From contig CAJOQC010000141.1 in NCBI GenBank assembly GCA_905236785.1, forward strand, positions 1-9,993: DNA of 9,993 bases, given 5' to 3'. The notes beneath the pieces are model-generated. The model saw only the letters and a program-made list of their open reading frames with translations. It did not search any database and had not been told where the DNA came from. Source of the DNA: an uncultured Selenomonadaceae bacterium. Its GTDB lineage: Bacteria > Bacillota > Negativicutes > Selenomonadales > Selenomonadaceae. Position 1 is the stretch's first letter, and each line of letters begins with the position of its first letter. Positions 6,920 to 9,993 of this stretch are shown here, piece by piece. Both the position numbers and the translations under genes were made by a program.

Positions 6920-8905
6920 ATGACGGCGGGAAAAAAGGTCATAGTTTTTTTGCCATATAATGTTACTATGTGGGACAGCATGGAATCCCTTTGGCTGGCG
7001 GCAAAAAAGGACAGCGAACACTGCGAACTTTTCGTCGTGCCGATACCTTACGCCGACAGGAACTCCGACGGCTCGGCTCGCGAATGGCATTGCGACGCCC
7101 CCAAGTACCCCGATTACGTTCCCGTCGAAAATTGGCAAACATTCGATTTGAAGGCTATGCACCCTGATATAATCGTTATACATAATCCATATGATGATTC
7201 AAATTTCGTCACATCGGTGGATTCTCGGTATTATTCGCGAAATCTGAAATTTTATACCGACTGTTTGGTTTACATCCCCTACTACGCGACGTCGGGGGGC
7301 ATGGCCGAAATGCAGTCTCTGTGTCCTGCCTATATAAATGTAGATTATATTGTCATTCAATCCGAGCTATATCGCGCTTTTTTTGACGAAAACATTCCCG
7401 ACGAAAAATTTCTGCCCTTCGGTTCGCCCAAGTTCGACAAAGTTATACGCCTGTGCCAAAATCCGCCGCCCGCTCCCGCAAAATGGCAGGAAAAAATGGG
7501 CGGCAAAAAAGTATACTTTTACAACACCACCTTGGGCAATATGTTAAGGGATGTGCGGTTCTTTTTGCAAAAAATGTACTACGTCTTTGAAACTTTTAAG
7601 AACCGCCCGGATATTTGCTTGCTTTGGCGTCCTCATCCTTTGCTCGAAGCGACGATGAAAACCATGCGCCCTCAATATTTAACCTTTTATGAAGAACTGC
7701 GGGACGATTTTATCCGCGACGATTTTGGCATTTATGACACCACGGGCGACATTGAAGTCAGCATTGCTCTTGCCGATGCGTACATAGGCGACACCGGGAC
7801 AAGCGTAACATCCTTGTTCGGCGTCGCCGGCAAGCCGATTTTTTATTTTAACAATATGCTCTGCCATGCGCCCGAGCCGGACGATTGGGCGGCAAGCGTA
7901 AATACGTGTTGGAATTTCATTCCCCGGGATTGGCTTATGGTGTACGGCAATCAACTGTGGCATTCGCCTAAAGACGATTTGCGGTTTTCCCATTGTTGCG
8001 ACTTGTCTGAATACGTAGGCGGCGGCTATTACGGAGCGTTAATTAAGGCAGATGGCAAATTGTACGTTTGCCCCAACAACGCTCAAGACATTGTGGTTGT
8101 GGATGGCGAAAAAATATCGCGCCGTATTCCCCTTGAGCATGAAGTTGAGCAAGGCGGTGCTTTTGCCGGCGCAACATATATGAGTTATTTTAACGAGGAG
8201 TGGTGCAAGGACACCTGGCCGCAGGGTTTGGTGTATGACGGCGAAATTTTAACACTGGGCACGCCGCGTTGCGATGTTTTGTTTAACGGGCGGGAAACCA
8301 TGCGAGCTTTATTGCGCGAAGAGTATCACCTGCCTTTGGAGGCAAAAATTCTGCTCTACGCGCCGACCTTTAGGGGCGGCAGCCAAAGCACCGTGCGAAA
8401 CGTGAACACGGCGGCATCGACCCTTGATTTTGCCAAATTGCTTGACGCGCTTATGCGGCGTTTCGGCGGGGAATGGTACATATTTTTGCGCCTTCACCCG
8501 CAACTGGCGGCAAAAACGGACAAAATGCCCGTTGCAAAGGAAAACCCGCGCCTTATAGATGTAAGCCGACGGCCGGACATGAACGAAATTATGGCGGCGA
8601 CGGATGCCGTTATAACTGATTACTCCAGCGCGATTTTTGAAGGCTTCCTCACGGGGCAATACGGCTTTATCTATGCCGACGACTTAAAAGAATACATAGC
8701 CGACCGAGGAAAATTGATGTTTCCCCTTGACGAGATACCCTTTCCCGTCGCCTTCGACAACGACGAATTGACGGCAAACATATTAAACTTTGACGAAAAA
8801 ACCTACGCAAAAAAATGCGCGGAGTTTATAAAACGAACGGGAATAGCGGAGGACGGCGGCGCAAGCAGTCGGGTTGTCGATTTAATGGAAACATTGAACA
8901 GATAG
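6920..8905 (+). CDS. Two-part CDP-glycerol glycerophosphotransferase-like protein
   Basis: A 661-residue cytosolic or membrane-associated protein. The ATG at 6920 follows GGAGGTG (6907-6913) at 8 nt; the upstream TTG at 6896 lies in the leader hairpin. Part one (about 1-335) opens FLPYNVTMWDSMESLWLAA and has HNPYDD (88-93), WRPHP (236-240) and GDTGTSVTSLFG (290-301), a GT-B-like pattern seen in proteins annotated as CDP-glycerol glycerophosphotransferase family. A linking segment (about 335-412; YGNQLWHSP, YVCPNNAQDI) has a repeat-like, propeller-like look. Part two (about 413-661) resembles only the C-terminal half of TagF-type enzymes: GEILTLGTPRCDVLF (441-455), KILLYAPTFRGG (476-487), LHP and ITDYSSAIFEGFL (565-577). 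These enzymes add glycerol-phosphate units to teichoic-acid-like polymers. The usual N-terminal half of part two is missing, suggesting fusion. The exact polymer is unknown. Confidence 0.82.
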   Translation: MTAGKKVIVFLPYNVTMWDSMESLWLAAKKDSEHCELFVVPIPYADRNSDGSAREWHCDAPKYPDYVPVENWQTFDLKAMHPDIIVIHNPYDDSNFVTSVDSRYYSRNLKFYTDCLVYIPYYATSGGMAEMQSLCPAYINVDYIVIQSELYRAFFDENIPDEKFLPFGSPKFDKVIRLCQNPPPAPAKWQEKMGGKKVYFYNTTLGNMLRDVRFFLQKMYYVFETFKNRPDICLLWRPHPLLEATMKTMRPQYLTFYEELRDDFIRDDFGIYDTTGDIEVSIALADAYIGDTGTSVTSLFGVAGKPIFYFNNMLCHAPEPDDWAASVNTCWNFIPRDWLMVYGNQLWHSPKDDLRFSHCCDLSEYVGGGYYGALIKADGKLYVCPNNAQDIVVVDGEKISRRIPLEHEVEQGGAFAGATYMSYFNEEWCKDTWPQGLVYDGEILTLGTPRCDVLFNGRETMRALLREEYHLPLEAKILLYAPTFRGGSQSTVRNVNTAASTLDFAKLLDALMRRFGGEWYIFLRLHPQLAAKTDKMPVAKENPRLIDVSRRPDMNEIMAATDAVITDYSSAIFEGFLTGQYGFIYADDLKEYIADRGKLMFPLDEIPFPVAFDNDELTANILNFDEKTYAKKCAEFIKRTGIAEDGGASSRVVDLMETLNR

Positions 8906-8913
8906 GATGTACT

Positions 8914-9786
8914 ATGGCAAAAATAAAATATTGGCGCGAAGAAAACCGAACACTTCTAAAGGATGTTGTGCCCCTCTCCACCCCGTATAACATTGGCATT
9001 GAAGTTTCCTCCCTGTGTAATTTTCGTTGCGTATATTGCGCCCATTCAAAGAAAAATCACGGCCTTTACGAAGCAAACATGACGCAGGAATTGTTTGACA
9101 AAGTGCTAAAAAACATTGCCGAATTTCCGCAAAAGGTGAAACTAATCGAAACATATTCCTTTGGCGAACCCCTCTGCAACCCAAACTTGGCCGATATGAT
9201 TGCCGAAATACGCCGCGCCCGGATTTGTGAAAAAATAAATTTCACCACCAACGGCGCGTTGTTTACGCCAAAAGTCATAGACAAAATATTGGCGGCGGGA
9301 GTGGACACCATCCGTATTTCCTTACAGGGGCTTGACGAGGAAACCTACCGCAGGATATGCGGCGCAAAGATTGATTTTGATAAATTCCTTGACAACCTTC
9401 GCTATTTGCATAAAAATAGCAAAGGTTGCAAAATTCGCATGAAAATAGCGGATATTGCCTTAAAAAATATTCCCGACGGCGAAAAGAAATTTGAAGAAAT
9501 GTTTGCCGATATGGCAGACAGCATTTTTGTGGAACATATTTTGCCCATATACGCCCACGTCAATTATGACGAAGTGGATAAATCCATAAAGAAAAATTCA
9601 CTGAACGGACGCGGCAACATAGAGCAAACAGAAATGCACAAGGTGTGCCACCGCCCCTTCTATCGTCTGCGCGTTACCGTGGACGGCAAAGTTGCGGCAA
9701 ATTGTTGCGACCAGCCAAACGATATAATTTACGGGGACATTAAGGAAAACTCTCTCAAAAATATATGGGGGGGGTATGCAGAATGA
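8914..9786 (+). CDS. Radical SAM protein with interrupted SPASM-type C-terminal domain
   Basis: A 290-residue radical SAM enzyme starting at ATG 8914, eight bases after the glycerophosphotransferase stop, with AGGA (8904-8907) upstream. The SAM [4Fe-4S] motif is CNFRCVYC (Cys35, Cys39, Cys42). SFGEPLCNP (GxP-like) and TTNGALF match the radical SAM barrel, as does RISLQGLDEETY. Residues from Cys245 (CHRPFYRL) through VDGKVAANCCDQP (Cys264, Cys265) and GDIKENSLKNIWGG are the first part of a SPASM domain, which binds auxiliary Fe-S clusters. The frame then stops at TGA 9784-9786, before the expected terminal C-x2-C. The missing part follows directly in another frame (9783-9929). The break falls in eight consecutive G (9767-9774). 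Substrate is unknown; the neighbour suggests modification of an envelope component. Confidence 0.85.
   Translation: MAKIKYWREENRTLLKDVVPLSTPYNIGIEVSSLCNFRCVYCAHSKKNHGLYEANMTQELFDKVLKNIAEFPQKVKLIETYSFGEPLCNPNLADMIAEIRRARICEKINFTTNGALFTPKVIDKILAAGVDTIRISLQGLDEETYRRICGAKIDFDKFLDNLRYLHKNSKGCKIRMKIADIALKNIPDGEKKFEEMFADMADSIFVEHILPIYAHVNYDEVDKSIKKNSLNGRGNIEQTEMHKVCHRPFYRLRVTVDGKVAANCCDQPNDIIYGDIKENSLKNIWGGYAE
9767..9774 (+). repeat. G8 homopolymer at the SPASM frame break
   Basis: Eight G follow the Trp codon's T in the radical SAM gene. The zero frame reads TGG GGG GGG and reaches TGA ten bases later. Gaining one G, losing two, or a -1 ribosomal slip on the G7 would join it to the downstream frame. 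Such runs are prone to slipped-strand mutation and to sequencing error. The run can also act as a purine-rich ribosome site for the ATG at 9783. Confidence 0.85.
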
Positions 9787-9929
9787 ACTTTTTGAAAATG
9801 CACCTTAGGGGCAATCGTTTTTTGCATCCCGTTTGCAAAAATTGCGTCTTGGCAAACGACATCACAAGCGATGCCGATTTGTTAGACCCCTACGCAGAGG
9901 AAATTTTATCGAGAATGGAACACAATTAA
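9783..9929 (+). CDS. Remainder of the SPASM domain, out of frame (48 residues)
   Basis: This ATG overlaps the preceding TGA (ATGA), and the frame runs 48 codons to TAA 9927-9929. The product begins MNFLKMHLRGNRFLHPVCKNC: the M-x-x-(L/F)-(R/K)-x-x-H-L-x-G stretch and the C-x2-C pair (Cys18, Cys21) are what normally end a SPASM domain right after the IW-x-G motif found at the end of the upstream gene. DPYAEEIL and a short tail follow. It is thus the C-terminus of the radical SAM protein, displaced by a frameshift, made by frameshifting, or translated as a coupled small subunit. A real 48-residue stand-alone gene is less likely. The homology is clear; which mechanism applies is not. Confidence 0.7.
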   Translation: MNFLKMHLRGNRFLHPVCKNCVLANDITSDADLLDPYAEEILSRMEHN

Positions 9930-9944
9930 GGTATCCTCCAAAAA

Positions 9945-9993
9945 CTCCCTCCGTCAGCCCTGCGGGCTGATGCCTCCTCCCGTCGACGAAGCC
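9945..9993. repeat. Start of a palindromic intergenic repeat-like element, cut by window end
   Basis: After the last stop codon come CTCCCTCCG, a perfect 7-bp hairpin TCAGCCC-TGC-GGGCTGA (9954-9970), TGCCTCCTCCC and the palindrome CGTCGACG (9980-9987). The order CTCCCTC-hairpin-GCTCCCTC is like the abundant short palindromic repeats scattered between genes in gut Clostridia. No T-run follows the hairpin, so it is not a standard terminator. Only one, incomplete copy is visible, so its repeat status is inferred from resemblance. Confidence 0.5.

Noticed and set aside
8815..8913. Earlier start for the radical SAM protein inside the glycerophosphotransferase gene
   Set aside because: It would overlap the upstream gene by about 90 bases with Gly/Arg-rich residues unlike the family; ATG 8914 fits the normal N-terminus and spacing.

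Overview
The window reads as chromosomal DNA of a low-to-mid GC Bacillota (Firmicutes), probably an anaerobic clostridial or negativicute lineage. This is inferred from gene content: a SufS-SufU pair, a YabE-like DUF348/3D-domain cell-wall protein, a gyrA with strong sigma-A promoter elements and GGAGG-type ribosome sites, and a CDP-glycerol-type glycerophosphotransferase with a radical SAM protein. The species cannot be named from the sequence.

Layout. Bases 1-1749 are a + strand operon tail: the 3' end of sufS, sufU (ATGA overlap) and an AEC-family permease whose start lies inside sufU. Bases 1750-1910 form an unusual A/G versus T/C low-complexity block between convergent genes. It holds a 26-bp perfect hairpin plus a third purine arm that is an exact 22-nt mirror repeat. 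Bases 1909-2910 (- strand) encode a solo DNA adenine methyltransferase in a locally AT-rich island. Bases 2911-3317 have no recognisable gene but contain a strong + strand intrinsic terminator with no gene in front of it. Bases 3318-4133 encode a secreted 3D-domain protein. It shares a symmetric 21-bp terminator hairpin with the convergent gyrA (4188-6617, - strand). Bases 6618-6919 are a divergent promoter region with a clear promoter each way, an inverted repeat on the gyrA -10, and a structured leader with a possible small peptide before the next operon. Bases 6920-8905 encode a large chimeric CDP-glycerol glycerophosphotransferase-like protein. It is followed after 8 nt by a radical SAM/SPASM protein (8914-9786) whose last domain is split at a run of eight G; the missing 48 residues follow in another frame (9783-9929). 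The window ends inside a palindromic repeat-like element.

How the genes work together. SufS supplies sulfur and SufU accepts or relays it for Fe-S assembly; the permease is co-transcribed but not obviously related. The 3D protein and the glycerophosphotransferase/radical SAM pair point to cell envelope work (peptidoglycan turnover; teichoic-acid-like or capsular polymers). GyrA is housekeeping.

The items most worth a second look are the triplex-capable mirror repeat (1750-1826), the G8-interrupted SPASM domain, the two-part glycerophosphotransferase, the terminator without a gene at 3075-3116, and the leader at 6773-6919.
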